Positions 18,271 through 27,249 of a stretch of DNA of 34,791 nucleotides are shown in pieces. The notes below the pieces were generated by a model. That model was not told the DNA's origin. It saw nothing but the letters and a program-made list of their open reading frames with translations, and did not search any database. Where the stretch lies: positions 1 to 34,791 of the forward strand of contig NZ_JMHT01000095.1 in assembly GCF_001905655.1 (NCBI RefSeq), written 5' to 3'. Position 1 is the stretch's first letter; each line of letters opens with the position of its first letter. A program made the translations under genes and the position numbers. The DNA comes from Mycobacterium sp. ST-F2. GTDB lineage: Bacteria; Actinomycetota; Actinomycetes; Mycobacteriales; Mycobacteriaceae.

Positions 18271-18750
18271 GTGAAATCCCCCAAAACCAGCCGGTTTTGG
18301 GGGATTTCGCGTCTTCTCACCGCCGTGCTGGCGGTGGTCATCGCTGTCGGCTGCTCGCCGGGGCAGGCGCGGCCCGACACGGCTTCTGCGCAACTGGACC
18401 ACGAGTTCGTCCTTGCCGGCGGGCAGTCCGCGGTAATTGACGGCTCGGCGGTCGACACCGCGCCACTCCGGCTGAAATTCGAACGGGTGCTTGATGATTC
18501 GCGTTGCCCGAAGCGGGTGTCGTGTGTCTGGACGGGCGCGGCCCACATCGCGGTGATCGCCACCCTCGACGGTCAGCAGCCGACGACCCTGGAGTTCAAC
18601 ACCAATCCCGCGCCGGGGCAGACCCACCTGACCGAGGCCGTTGGCGGGTACACCGTCGAATTGCGTTCGCTGGACCCGTATCCCGAGACGCCGGGCACCA
18701 TTGGACTCGAGGATTACCGGGCCACCATGCTGGTGGTCCGCGCGAACTAG
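18271..18750 (+). CDS. Small putative secreted lipoprotein, function unknown
   Basis: The 159-residue protein has a basic N-terminus (K2, K5, R8, R14), a hydrophobic core TAVLAVVIAV and a lipobox-like VGC at C28, followed by SPGQARPD. The mature part contains DSRCPKRVSCVWTG with two Cys and ends RATMLVVRAN. I know this arrangement only from uncharacterised lipoproteins. The start is unusual: GTG 18271 sits at the edge of a perfect 16-bp hairpin (18273-18308) that encodes residues 1-13, and no Shine-Dalgarno is visible. The only downstream alternatives would leave the signal peptide without its positive charges. Its stop overlaps the convergent rsgA stop by three bases (CTAG). Confidence 0.65.
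   Translation: MKSPKTSRFWGISRLLTAVLAVVIAVGCSPGQARPDTASAQLDHEFVLAGGQSAVIDGSAVDTAPLRLKFERVLDDSRCPKRVSCVWTGAAHIAVIATLDGQQPTTLEFNTNPAPGQTHLTEAVGGYTVELRSLDPYPETPGTIGLEDYRATMLVVRAN
18273..18308. terminator. Perfect 16-bp hairpin after desA3
   Basis: GAAATCCCCCAAAACC (18273-18288) pairs perfectly with GGTTTTGGGGGATTTC (18293-18308) around the tetraloop AGCC. It is well placed to end desA3 transcription. There is no long U-tract, and it overlaps the first codons of the lipoprotein ORF, so it may also act as an attenuator or translation block. Confidence 0.7.
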
Positions 18751-19727
18751 TACGTCGGCTCGTTCAGCACCGCGAGCAGGCGCCGGGCCGCCGCGACGCG
18801 GTCGACGACGGCCGGGCCGGTGAGCGTGTCGAGTGCGCATTCCGGGTCGGCAGGCGGCCCCATGTGCCCGCAGCCGCGCGGGCAGTCCTCGATGGCCTCG
18901 GCCAGGTCGGAGAACGCCATCAGCACGTCGTCGGGCTTGATGTGCGCCAGTCCGAACGACCGGATGCCGGGGGTGTCGACGACCCAGCCGTCGTCGAGTG
19001 GCAGGGCCACCGACTGCGTCGAGGTGTGCTTGCCCTTGCCGACGCCCGACACGTCACCGGTGGCCCGGTCCGCCTCGGGCACAAGGCGATTCACCAGCGT
19101 GGACTTGCCGACGCCGGAATGGCCGAGCAGCACGGTGATGTGACCTTCGAGCAGCGGCGCCACGGCATCGAGCGGGTCGTCGCGACCGGCGGTGATGATG
19201 GTCAGGTCCAGGCCGGTGAACTCGGCGGCGAACGGTTCGGCCGGGGCCAGGTCTTGCTTGGTGAGGCACAGGATCGGCCGCAGCCCACCGACGTACGCGG
19301 CGATCAAGGCCCGCTGCACCAGCCCGGCGCGCGGCGGCGGATCGGCGAGGGCGACCACCATCAACAACTGGTCGGCGTTGGCCACCACCACCCGCTCGGT
19401 CGGATCGGTGTCATCGGCGGTGCGGCGCAACACGGTTCGGCGTTCGTCGCGGCGGACGATGCGGGCCAGGGTGTCGGGTTTACCCGACAGGTCACCGACG
19501 ATGCCCACGGAGTCACCGACCACGATCGGGGTGCGGCCGAGCTCGCGGGCCCGCATCGCCGTGACGATGTGGTCCGGATTGCCGTCCAGCGCACAGCCCC
19601 AGCGGCCGCGGTCGACGGTGACGACCATGGCCTCGCGGGCGTCGGCGTGGGTCGGCCGGTTCTTGGTGCGGGGACGCGAACCTTTGCCCGAGCGCACCCG
19701 GACATCGGATTCGTCGTACTCCCGCAA
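18747..19727 (-). CDS. rsgA: Ribosome small-subunit-dependent GTPase RsgA
   Basis: RsgA is a circularly permuted GTPase that checks late maturation of the 30S subunit. The 326 residues show an N-terminal OB-like domain, then the G motifs in permuted order: TKQD (156-159), P-loop GHSGVGKST (202-210) and DTPG (251-254). The C-terminal zinc site is C282, C286, H288 and C297 in CPRGCGHMGPPADPEC. The start is TTG 19727, one base after the aroA stop, so rsgA is the second gene of an aroA-rsgA unit. Similarity appears to start inside the first 30 basic residues, so the exact start is not certain. The homologue is Rv3228. Confidence 0.93.
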   Translation of the reverse strand: MREYDESDVRVRSGKGSRPRTKNRPTHADAREAMVVTVDRGRWGCALDGNPDHIVTAMRARELGRTPIVVGDSVGIVGDLSGKPDTLARIVRRDERRTVLRRTADDTDPTERVVVANADQLLMVVALADPPPRAGLVQRALIAAYVGGLRPILCLTKQDLAPAEPFAAEFTGLDLTIITAGRDDPLDAVAPLLEGHITVLLGHSGVGKSTLVNRLVPEADRATGDVSGVGKGKHTSTQSVALPLDDGWVVDTPGIRSFGLAHIKPDDVLMAFSDLAEAIEDCPRGCGHMGPPADPECALDTLTGPAVVDRVAAARRLLAVLNEPTY

Positions 19728-19728
19728 G

Positions 19729-21003
19729 CTATTTCCCGGCCAGCAGGTCTGCCCACATACCGGGGAAGTCGGGCAGCGTCTTGGCCGTGGTGCCGATGTC
19801 CTCGACCTGCACCCCCGGCACCCGCAGCCCGATGATCGCGCCGGCGGTGGCCATCCGGTGATCGGCGTAGGACCGCCATTGGCCTTCGTGCAGCGGAACC
19901 GCCGTGATCACCAGGCCGTCATCGGTTTCGCGGCACTGGCCGCCCAGTCCGTTGATCTCGTTGGTCAGCGCGGCCAGTCGGTCGGTCTCGTGCCCGCGCA
20001 GATGCGCGATGCCCGAGAGCGTCGACACCGATCCCGGACTGGCGAGGGCGGCCAGTGCGGCCATGGACGGCGCCAGCTCACCGACGGCCTTGAGGTCGGC
20101 GTCGAAGCCGCCGTAGCTGTGCGCGCCCCGCACCTCGAGGTGCGAATCGACAACGCGGACATCGGTATTCAGCTTGGTCAGCAGGTCCAGGACGTCACCG
20201 GTCGGCTGCACGCTCTGCTCGGGCCAGTGGGCCAGCCGCACTGTGCCGCCGGTCACCGCGGCCGCGGCCAGGAACGGCACCGAATTGGACAGGTCGGGCT
20301 CGATGGCCCAGTGCCGCGCCGTGATCGGGCCGGCTGCCACATGCCAGCGGTTCGGCCGGCTGTCGTCGACCTCGACGCCCGCCTCGCGCAGCATCGTGAT
20401 GGTCATCTCGACGTGCGGCTGCGACGGCACCGTCTCGCCGGTGTGGACGACCGTCAGGCCGTCACGGAACGTGGCTCCCGACAACAACAGTCCCGACACG
20501 AACTGTGACGACGACGACGCGTCGATCCGTACCTCGCCGCCGGCGACAGAGCCGGTGCCGGACACCGTGAACGGCATGCCGTCGCCGTCGATGTCGACGC
20601 CGAGTCCGCGCATCGCGTCCAGCAGCGGTTTGATGGGGCGGGTCTTGGCTTGCTCGTCGCCGTCAAACACGACCCGGCCCGAACCCTGCGCCGCGACGGG
20701 CGGGACGAACCGCAGCACGGTGCCGGCCAGTCCGCAATCGATGCGCACGTCTGCGGCGGGGGAGATGGCGCCGCCGACGGTCAGTTCGGTGCTGTCACCG
20801 GTGATGCTCACGCCCAGTGCCTGCAGCGCGCCGATCATGAGGTTGGTGTCGCGGCTGCGTAGCGCGCCGCTGACCGTGGACGTGCCCTGAGGCGTTCCCA
20901 GGGCCGCCAGGATGAGCGCGCGATTGGTCTGCGACTTCGAGCCCGGCACGGTGACAGTGGCCTGCACCGGACCGGTCACCGACGGTGCGGGCCAGAGTTC
21001 CAT
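19729..21003 (-). CDS. aroA: 5-enolpyruvylshikimate-3-phosphate synthase
   Basis: AroA transfers enolpyruvyl from PEP to shikimate-3-phosphate in the shikimate pathway for aromatic amino acids, folate and quinones. The 424-residue protein contains GSKSQTNR (21-28), CGLAGTVLRF (90-99), SSSQFVSGLLLSG (164-176), HLRGHETDRLAAL and YADHRMATAGA, which hold the substrate phosphate and PEP-site residues. The frame is open to 21207, but ATG 21003 starts exactly where family sequence begins (MELWPAP). Upstream of it only 18 bases separate the divergent SRAP gene, so the transcript is probably leaderless. It is shorter at the C-terminus than M. tuberculosis AroA. Confidence 0.97.
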   Translation of the reverse strand: MELWPAPSVTGPVQATVTVPGSKSQTNRALILAALGTPQGTSTVSGALRSRDTNLMIGALQALGVSITGDSTELTVGGAISPAADVRIDCGLAGTVLRFVPPVAAQGSGRVVFDGDEQAKTRPIKPLLDAMRGLGVDIDGDGMPFTVSGTGSVAGGEVRIDASSSSQFVSGLLLSGATFRDGLTVVHTGETVPSQPHVEMTITMLREAGVEVDDSRPNRWHVAAGPITARHWAIEPDLSNSVPFLAAAAVTGGTVRLAHWPEQSVQPTGDVLDLLTKLNTDVRVVDSHLEVRGAHSYGGFDADLKAVGELAPSMAALAALASPGSVSTLSGIAHLRGHETDRLAALTNEINGLGGQCRETDDGLVITAVPLHEGQWRSYADHRMATAGAIIGLRVPGVQVEDIGTTAKTLPDFPGMWADLLAGK

Positions 21004-21008
21004 GCCCC

Positions 21009-21015
21009 TATCCTG
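21009..21015. promoter_or_regulatory. Overlapping divergent -10 elements for aroA and the SRAP gene
   Basis: The plus strand reads TATCCT (21009-21014), seven bases before ATG 21022. The minus strand reads CAGGAT (21015-21010), six bases before ATG 21003. The second matches TANNNT imperfectly but keeps the A and final T. Both transcripts would be leaderless and the two -10 boxes share five base pairs. Confidence 0.4.
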
Positions 21016-21021
21016 CCTGGT

Positions 21022-21822
21022 ATGTGCGGGCGATTTGCAGTCACCACCGACCCGGCGCTGCTGGCCGAGAAAATCCAGGCGCTCGACGAGACCGCCGCCA
21101 AGGCATCGGAGTCCGCCAAAGACGGCGATGAACAGGGCGGCACCATGCCTTCGGCCAACTACAACGTGGCGCCCACCACAACCATCAGCACCGTGGTGCG
21201 GCGGCATTCCGAGCCCGATGACGAGCCCACTCGCCGGGTCCGGTCCATGCGCTGGGGCCTGATCCCGCCCTGGGTGAAGACCACGGCCGACGGCACGCCG
21301 GACACCAAGGGGCCGCTGCTGATCAACGCGCGCGCCGAGACGCTGACCACGTCACCGGCATTCCGGGGTTCGGCGAAATCGAAGCGCTGCCTCATCCCGA
21401 TGGACGGCTGGTACGAGTGGCGGCCCAACCCGGCCGCCGACGGCAAGAAGGCCACCAAGACGCCGTTCTACATGCACGCCGCCGACGACGAACTGTTGTT
21501 CATGGGTGGGTTGTGGACGACGTGGCGGCCGGCCGGCGCGCCCAAGGACAGTCTTCCTCTGGTCAGCTGCACCATCATCACGACGGAGTCGGTCGGGCCG
21601 CTGGCTGAGATCCACGACCGCATGCCGCTGACGATCAGCGCCCCCGATTGGGACCACTGGCTCGATCCCGACGCGCCCATCGATGAAGGGCTGCTGCGCG
21701 GGCACGGCGACCTGGACCGCATCGTCACCCGCGAGGTGTCCAAGCTGGTCAACAGCATTCGCAACAACGGCCCCGAACTCATCGAGCCCGCCACGACCGA
21801 ACCTGAAGGGACGCTGTTTTGA
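21022..21822 (+). CDS. SOS response-associated peptidase (SRAP/HMCES family)
   Basis: SRAP proteins self-process and form a covalent thiazolidine link through Cys2 to abasic sites in single-stranded DNA, shielding them. The 266-residue sequence starts MCGRF, giving the required Cys2 after Met removal. The other conserved positions are N102 in NARAET, E132 in DGWYEWR and H198 in EIHDRMPL. A low-complexity insertion (about residues 25-45, KASESAKDGDEQGG) lies between the first strand and NYNVAPT. It corresponds to Rv3226c. It is divergent from aroA, and its stop overlaps the next start (TTGA). Confidence 0.94.
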   Translation: MCGRFAVTTDPALLAEKIQALDETAAKASESAKDGDEQGGTMPSANYNVAPTTTISTVVRRHSEPDDEPTRRVRSMRWGLIPPWVKTTADGTPDTKGPLLINARAETLTTSPAFRGSAKSKRCLIPMDGWYEWRPNPAADGKKATKTPFYMHAADDELLFMGGLWTTWRPAGAPKDSLPLVSCTIITTESVGPLAEIHDRMPLTISAPDWDHWLDPDAPIDEGLLRGHGDLDRIVTREVSKLVNSIRNNGPELIEPATTEPEGTLF

Positions 21823-23288
21823 CCGCGCTGGACCCGCTGCTGGTGGACGCTCTCGGCGCTGATCTGCGCTCGGCCGGCTACACCACCGACGGGGTGGCCG
21901 AACTGCTCGGCGACGACGCCAACGCCGCGCTGGGCCGGGGCGTGTGGTGGCCGGCGCTGCGGGCGACGTCCGGTGGCGGCCGCCTCGCCACGTTGGTGCG
22001 GCTTTTCCTGCTCGGTACCGACGAACCGGCTGAGCAGGTGCAGGCGGCGTTCCCGTCGACGAGCCTGGCCGACCTGGCCGCCGCCGGCGTGCTGGACGTG
22101 GCCGACACCGTCAGTGCGGCTCTCGACATCCGCCCACACAGCGACGGCGAACGTGACTTCTACGTCGTCTCCGACCAGGACGCGGCCCTGCGCGGCACAC
22201 CCGTGACGCACGAGCACGTGCTCGGTATCGGGGGCGCGTCGATGTCGTTGGCCCGGGCCGTGATTCGGACGCCCGTGCAGCGCGCGCTCGATCTGGGTAT
22301 CGGCTGCGGCATCCAGGCGCTGCACCTGAACAGCCACTGCGCCGACATCGTGGGCACCGACACGAACCCGCGGGCACTGGCGCTGGCACAGGCCACCGCC
22401 GGGATCAACGGGATGTCGTGGGATCTGCGGCCCGGCAGCCTGTTCGATCCCGTGGCGGGGGAGCGGTTCGACCTCATCGTGTCCAATCCGCCGTTCGTGG
22501 TGGGTGCCGGCGCGCAGGACTACATCTACCGCGATTCCGGAGTGGCGGGAGATGGCCTGTGCCGCACCATCATCGAGAACGTCGGCAATTACCTGACGCC
22601 CGGCGGCACCGCGCAGATCATGGCCAATTGGATTGTGCGGGGCGATGATTGGCGGCCCCGGGTGCAGGAGTGGTTGGCCGGGACCGGCCTGCACGCCTGG
22701 GTGGTGCAGCGCGAACTGGCCGACCCGGTCAGCTACGTCTCGCTGTGGCTGGCCGATGCGGGGGAGTCCGCCGAACAGATCGCGCAGCGCGGCGCGGCCT
22801 GGCTGGACTGGTTCGACGCCGAAGGCATCACCGGGATCGGCATGGGACTGATCTCGTTGCAGGTGCCTCGTCCCGGTGAGGAGCCCGAGCAGATCCTCGA
22901 GGAGATCACCGACGAACCGATCACGGGCATCGAGGTGGCGGCGTTCTTCGCGCGCCGGGCCTACCTGCGCGACACCTCGGACGACCAGTTGCTGGCGGCC
23001 CGCCTGTCCACCGCACCGGTTCTGCTGGAACAGCATTCGCTGCCCGGTCCGGACGGCTGGCAGGTGATCGGGTGCGCGGTCCGTCGTCCCGGCGGCCCGG
23101 GTGCGGTACTCGGCGTGGACGAGGTGTTCACCGCCCTGCTGGCCGGGTGCCGCGGCGAGGTGCCGTTGGGCGCACTCATCGGATTGCTCGCCGCCCATCA
23201 CGGCGTCGACGCCGACGCGCTCGCCGAGGCGGCCCTACCTGAGATTCGCGAGGCCATTGGCCGGGGAATCCTGTACCAGGCCAACTGA
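21819..23288 (+). CDS. Class I SAM-dependent methyltransferase with HemK-like NPPF motif
   Basis: The 489-residue protein has an N-terminal winged-helix-like region (about 1-130), a Rossmann methyltransferase core with DLGIGCGIQAL (158-168), the acidic D181 after strand two and the catalytic-type NPPF at 223-226, and a further C-terminal domain of about 160 residues. NPPF/NPPY enzymes methylate planar nitrogens such as Gln in release factors or bases in rRNA and DNA. The true substrate of this actinobacterial two-domain type is not known to me. The start is TTG 21819, overlapping the SRAP stop by four bases behind GAAGGGA, so the two genes are translationally coupled. Its last 54 bases overlap the convergent transporter gene. 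Confidence 0.82.
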   Translation: MTALDPLLVDALGADLRSAGYTTDGVAELLGDDANAALGRGVWWPALRATSGGGRLATLVRLFLLGTDEPAEQVQAAFPSTSLADLAAAGVLDVADTVSAALDIRPHSDGERDFYVVSDQDAALRGTPVTHEHVLGIGGASMSLARAVIRTPVQRALDLGIGCGIQALHLNSHCADIVGTDTNPRALALAQATAGINGMSWDLRPGSLFDPVAGERFDLIVSNPPFVVGAGAQDYIYRDSGVAGDGLCRTIIENVGNYLTPGGTAQIMANWIVRGDDWRPRVQEWLAGTGLHAWVVQRELADPVSYVSLWLADAGESAEQIAQRGAAWLDWFDAEGITGIGMGLISLQVPRPGEEPEQILEEITDEPITGIEVAAFFARRAYLRDTSDDQLLAARLSTAPVLLEQHSLPGPDGWQVIGCAVRRPGGPGAVLGVDEVFTALLAGCRGEVPLGALIGLLAAHHGVDADALAEAALPEIREAIGRGILYQAN

Positions 23289-25172
23289 ATTCAGCCGCCA
23301 GGCACCTGCGCCGAGCAATTCCAACTGCCGGTCGTGCATCCGGACCACGGCGTCGCTGTGGCCGATACTGACCATGATCGTGTCCGGCAACTCCGAGCGC
23401 AGCAACCGGTAGAGCTCGACCTCGAGAGCTTCATCGAGTGCGGACGTGGATTCGTCGAGAAACACCGTCTTCGGTCGGGTCAACAGCACCCGGGCGAACG
23501 CGATGCGCTGTTGCTCACCGGGCGAGAGCACCTTCGCCCAATCGTGTGTCTCACCGAGCCTGTCGGCCAGGTGAGGCAGGAACACCGCCGTCAGCATGTC
23601 GCGAAGTCGATGGTCACCGATCTCGCCGGCGTCGGCCGGATAGGACACCACCGTCCGCAGATCGCCCAGCGGCACATAGGGCATTTGCGACAGGAACATC
23701 GTGTCGGCGTCCACCCCGGGCCGGCTCCATGTCCCGTTCGCAGCCGGCCACAACTGTGCCAGGGCACGCAACAGCGTCGTCTTGCCGGCACCTGAGGCGC
23801 CGGTGATGACCATCGAGTCACCCGGATCGAGGCGCAGATCCAGTGTGTCGATCAACAGATCATCCGCCGGCGTACGGACCTGCACACCGGTCAGTTCGAC
23901 CGAACCATCCGGACTTGTCCGGGTGGGCAGCAGCGGAAGTTCGGCGGCGCTTTCGTTGGCACTGACCAGACCGTCCAGCCGGATGATCGCCGCGTTGTAG
24001 CTGGCGAATTGGCTGTAGGCATTGCGGAAGAAGGACAGTCCGCTCTGGATTTGGCCGAATGCGGTGGCCGACTGCATCACATCGCCCAACTTGATGGTGC
24101 CGGCGAAAAGGCGCGGCGCCTGCAGCAGGAACGGCAATGGCACGATGCCCTGAGTGGCCGAATAGTTCCAGCTGATCAAGCCGATGGTGCGCCGGACGTA
24201 CTGTCGGTAATTGGCGATGACGGCGCCGAATCTGCGGTCGAGTTCCCTGCGTTCGGCACGTTCACCGCGGTAGAAAGCCACCGCCTCCGCGGCGTCGCGC
24301 AGCCGCACCAGGGCGTAGCGGAAGGCGGCGTTGGTCTGCTCGTTGCGGAAACTCAATCCGACCAACGGGCGGCCGATCATGAACGCGACCGTGGACACGA
24401 TCACCACGTAGACCAGGACCAGCCAGAACAGCGCCCGCGGGATCGTCACTCCGAGCACCGTGAGGGGCCCCGACAATTTCCACAGGATGACCGTGAAGGA
24501 GGCAACCGAGACCACGGCGTCCACGGCACCGAAGATCAGCATGCTGTGGGAGTAGTACGTCGGATTGTTCGGCGCGCCACCCACTCCCGTGGTGAGGACG
24601 TCGATGTCCTGTTGGATGCGCTGGTCGGGATTGTCGATGCCGGGTTCGGTGAACCGGCCGCGGTAGTACGCGTGGTCGGCCAGCCAGTGCCCGGTGAGCC
24701 GATGCGTCAGCCACACCCGCCAGCGGATGATGAAGCGCTGCGTCAGGTAGGTGTCGAAGACAATGCGCGCGATGTGGAAGGTCGCGAGGACGCAGAACGT
24801 CATGATCGCGATCCAGAAACCGTGCATTCCCGAACTGCGCTGTGCGGCGTCGTGAGCGCCCGCCCCCTGGAATGCCACCTGCAACGCCGAATACAGGTCG
24901 TTGTGGTAGTAGCTGAACAGCACCTCGAGGCGGACTGCGGCAATCACCGAAAGCAGCAGCACAGCCAGCATGGCCCACACCGGCGCGCTGGCCGCTCCCG
25001 TGAAGTATCCGCCGGTGATGTGCCAGAACCGTTGTCCCCAGGCGGTGTAACGCATCAGCAGGACGAGGATCGCCAGCACGCACAATGCGCTGATCGCCCA
25101 GCAACAGACGATCCACAACGCGGATTCGACCAACTGGTCGCCCCACTCGATCGAGGGCCTGAATGCCTCCAT
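23235..25172 (-). CDS. BacA/SbmA-type ABC transporter (Rv1819c-like), permease fused to ATPase
   Basis: The 645-residue half-transporter has an SbmA/BacA-like membrane domain with several hydrophobic segments in its first 300 residues, the family sequences IDNPDQRIQQDID, SFRNEQTNAAFRYALVRLRD and PRLFAGTIKLGDV, and a fused ATPase. Walker A is GASGAGKTT (458-466, K464), the signature is LSPGEQQR (549-556), and Walker B is TVFLDEST. The closest family member I recall is M. tuberculosis Rv1819c/BacA, which imports hydrophilic compounds such as cobalamin and antimicrobial peptides. The gene is divergent from an ABCB-type exporter 185 bases away. Its 3' end runs 54 bases into the convergent methyltransferase gene. 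TATCGT on the minus strand (25209-25204) is a possible -10. Confidence 0.9.
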   Translation of the reverse strand: MEAFRPSIEWGDQLVESALWIVCCWAISALCVLAILVLLMRYTAWGQRFWHITGGYFTGAASAPVWAMLAVLLLSVIAAVRLEVLFSYYHNDLYSALQVAFQGAGAHDAAQRSSGMHGFWIAIMTFCVLATFHIARIVFDTYLTQRFIIRWRVWLTHRLTGHWLADHAYYRGRFTEPGIDNPDQRIQQDIDVLTTGVGGAPNNPTYYSHSMLIFGAVDAVVSVASFTVILWKLSGPLTVLGVTIPRALFWLVLVYVVIVSTVAFMIGRPLVGLSFRNEQTNAAFRYALVRLRDAAEAVAFYRGERAERRELDRRFGAVIANYRQYVRRTIGLISWNYSATQGIVPLPFLLQAPRLFAGTIKLGDVMQSATAFGQIQSGLSFFRNAYSQFASYNAAIIRLDGLVSANESAAELPLLPTRTSPDGSVELTGVQVRTPADDLLIDTLDLRLDPGDSMVITGASGAGKTTLLRALAQLWPAANGTWSRPGVDADTMFLSQMPYVPLGDLRTVVSYPADAGEIGDHRLRDMLTAVFLPHLADRLGETHDWAKVLSPGEQQRIAFARVLLTRPKTVFLDESTSALDEALEVELYRLLRSELPDTIMVSIGHSDAVVRMHDRQLELLGAGAWRLNSVGLVQDSPANGLANLR

Positions 25173-25301
25173 GGATCACGCTCCGGTGCCGACGCCGCGG
25201 GGAACGATAGGCGCCCGCGGCCGATCGCGTTGTGAATCAGGCTGTTTCGCCACTGGATGGAAGACGGCTGCGATGGGCCGCGTCCCGCATCCGGCGCTGC
25301 T

Positions 25302-25307
25302 AGTCTC
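25302..25307 (+). promoter_or_regulatory. Candidate extended -10 of the ABCB-type exporter
   Basis: TGC-TAGTCT forms a TGN-extended -10. The start would be near 25314, leaving a leader of about 44 bases with a clear Shine-Dalgarno (GAGGAGAGGGAG) before GTG 25358. Confidence 0.4.
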
Positions 25308-25357
25308 CGGCTCCTGATCTCCGTCTCCGAGGGGACGCGTCACGAGGAGAGGGAGCT

Positions 25358-27130
25358 GTGCCGCCGCTACTTCGTGAACTGATCAAGCCCCGGTTGCGAA
25401 CCTTCGCCATCATCTTCGCCACGATGCTCGTGCAAACCGCCATGAGCCTCGCGGTGCCGTGGCCGCTGAAGGTCATTCTCGACAACGTCATCGGCAATCA
25501 CCCGCCACCACCATGGATCAGCTGGCTGCTACCGATGCTCGGCGGTGACAGCAGGGCCCACCTCGCGGCGGCCGCCGGGATCGCGACCGTCGCCATCGCG
25601 GCGATCACCGGTGCGGCGATGTACATCGGCAACTACTTCACCGAGCAGTTGGGCCAGTGCATCGGCAACGATCTGCGTCTGCGGCTGTATCACCACCTGC
25701 AGGAACTCTCACTGGAGTACTACGACGCCAATCGGGTGGGCACCATTCTCAGCACGCTGACCAGTGACGTCCAGACCATCCAGAGCTTCGCTTCGGTCTC
25801 CACCCTCGGCATCGTCACCGACGTGCTGACCCTCACCGGGATGATCATCGTGATGTTCTGTCTGCGTTGGGATTTCGCGCTCATCGCACTGGCAGTGACC
25901 CCATTTCTGATCTACTTCGTCCTGCAGGTCAACAAGGCGGTCAGAGCCGCCGTGAAGGAGGTGCGCGGCCGTCAATCCGATCTGCTGTCCACGTTGCAGG
26001 AGGGGCTGCAGTCCATCGAGGTGGTGCAGGCGTTCGGCCGGGAGAAGGAACAGGAACAGCAGGTCCAGAACGCGAGCATGGAGACCGTGACGGCGTGGCT
26101 GAAGGCACGCAAGGTGTCATCGCTGTTGTCCCCGGTCGTAGGGCTCGCAGTGGCGCTGTGCACCGGTCTTGTGCTCTGGCGGGGGACTCTGCTCGTGCTC
26201 GACGGCGTCATGACCGCCGGTGCGCTCACGGTGTTTCTGGCCTACCTGGCCAAGTTCTTTCAACCGGTGCGCGACCTCGCCCAGATGACCAACACGATCG
26301 CCCAGGTGGAAGTGGGTTTCGAGCGGGTCCAGGCGGTGTGCGACGCCGACAAGACGATTCCGGAACGGGCCGCTCCGATCGAGCCGCCACCGTTTCACGG
26401 TGACATCACCTTCCAACACGTGGCCTTCGGCTATGACCCGGAAAAGCCCGTGCTGCGCGATATCTCCTTCAATATCGCCCCTGGCCAGATGGTGGGCATC
26501 GTCGGCCCGACGGGCAGCGGGAAATCCACTGTGGTGAGCCTCATCCCGAGATTCCGCGACCCTGACGCCGGCCTCATCACGATCGACGGGGTGGATGTCA
26601 TGGACTACAAGCTGCACGGCCTGCGCTGCCAGATCGGCTTCGTGCTGCAGGACACCGTGCTGCTCCGGGGAACGGTGCGGGACAACATCGCGTTCGGTCG
26701 CCCGGACGCCACCGATGAAGACATCATCGCGGCCGCCGAGCGTGCCAACGCCCACGAGTTCATCACCCGCATGCCGCAGGGCTACGACAGCATCATCGGC
26801 GACCGGGGGCGGACACTGTCCGGGGGACAACGCCAGCGCATCGGGATCGCCCGGGCACTCATCCGGGACAACCCGATCCTGATTCTCGACGAGCCGACCG
26901 CGGCGCTGGACGTGGAATCCGAGGAGTTGGTCATCGAGGCGCTGGAGCGGCTGATGAAGGGCCGCACGGTGATCACCATCGCCCATCGGCTGAGCACCCT
27001 GCGCGGCGCCGACAAGATCATCGTCGTCAACGATGGTGTGGTCGTGGAAGACGGTACCCATGAGGAACTCCTGTCACTCGATGGCATCTACGCGCAACTA
27101 CACCGTCGCCAATTCGAGCAGGGCGGATGA
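25358..27130 (+). CDS. ABCB-type ABC exporter (TMD-NBD half-transporter)
   Basis: The 590-residue protein has about six transmembrane helices in its first 310 residues (for example FAIIFATMLVQTAMSLAVPW and IVTDVLTLTGMIIVMFCL). The following nucleotide-binding domain contains Walker A GPTGSGKST (383-391), Q-loop VLQDTVLL, signature LSGGQRQR (487-494), Walker B ILILDEPTAALD and the H-loop AHRLSTL. It should act as a homodimeric exporter of lipids, drugs or peptides; the substrate cannot be read from sequence. GTG 25358 has a strong Shine-Dalgarno. It lies between the BacA-like transporter and the CCHH-repeat protein, 119 bases before the latter. Confidence 0.92.
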   Translation: MPPLLRELIKPRLRTFAIIFATMLVQTAMSLAVPWPLKVILDNVIGNHPPPPWISWLLPMLGGDSRAHLAAAAGIATVAIAAITGAAMYIGNYFTEQLGQCIGNDLRLRLYHHLQELSLEYYDANRVGTILSTLTSDVQTIQSFASVSTLGIVTDVLTLTGMIIVMFCLRWDFALIALAVTPFLIYFVLQVNKAVRAAVKEVRGRQSDLLSTLQEGLQSIEVVQAFGREKEQEQQVQNASMETVTAWLKARKVSSLLSPVVGLAVALCTGLVLWRGTLLVLDGVMTAGALTVFLAYLAKFFQPVRDLAQMTNTIAQVEVGFERVQAVCDADKTIPERAAPIEPPPFHGDITFQHVAFGYDPEKPVLRDISFNIAPGQMVGIVGPTGSGKSTVVSLIPRFRDPDAGLITIDGVDVMDYKLHGLRCQIGFVLQDTVLLRGTVRDNIAFGRPDATDEDIIAAAERANAHEFITRMPQGYDSIIGDRGRTLSGGQRQRIGIARALIRDNPILILDEPTAALDVESEELVIEALERLMKGRTVITIAHRLSTLRGADKIIVVNDGVVVEDGTHEELLSLDGIYAQLHRRQFEQGG

Positions 27131-27203
27131 GCCCAACCGAGCACGGCGTGTCCACACAGTGGAAACCGGCCCGATAGTGCTTCTCGCCTGCGGCCGCCGT
27201 TGC

Positions 27204-27209
27204 TAGCGT
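27204..27209 (+). promoter_or_regulatory. Candidate -10 of the CCHH-repeat gene
   Basis: TTGC-TAGCGT resembles the exporter's TGC-TAGTCT promoter and would start transcription near 27216. A Shine-Dalgarno AAGGAGA (27238-27244) follows before ATG 27250. Confidence 0.3.
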
Positions 27210-27249
27210 CCGCGTGACCCAGAACGCTTCGTGATCAAGGAGATAACCG

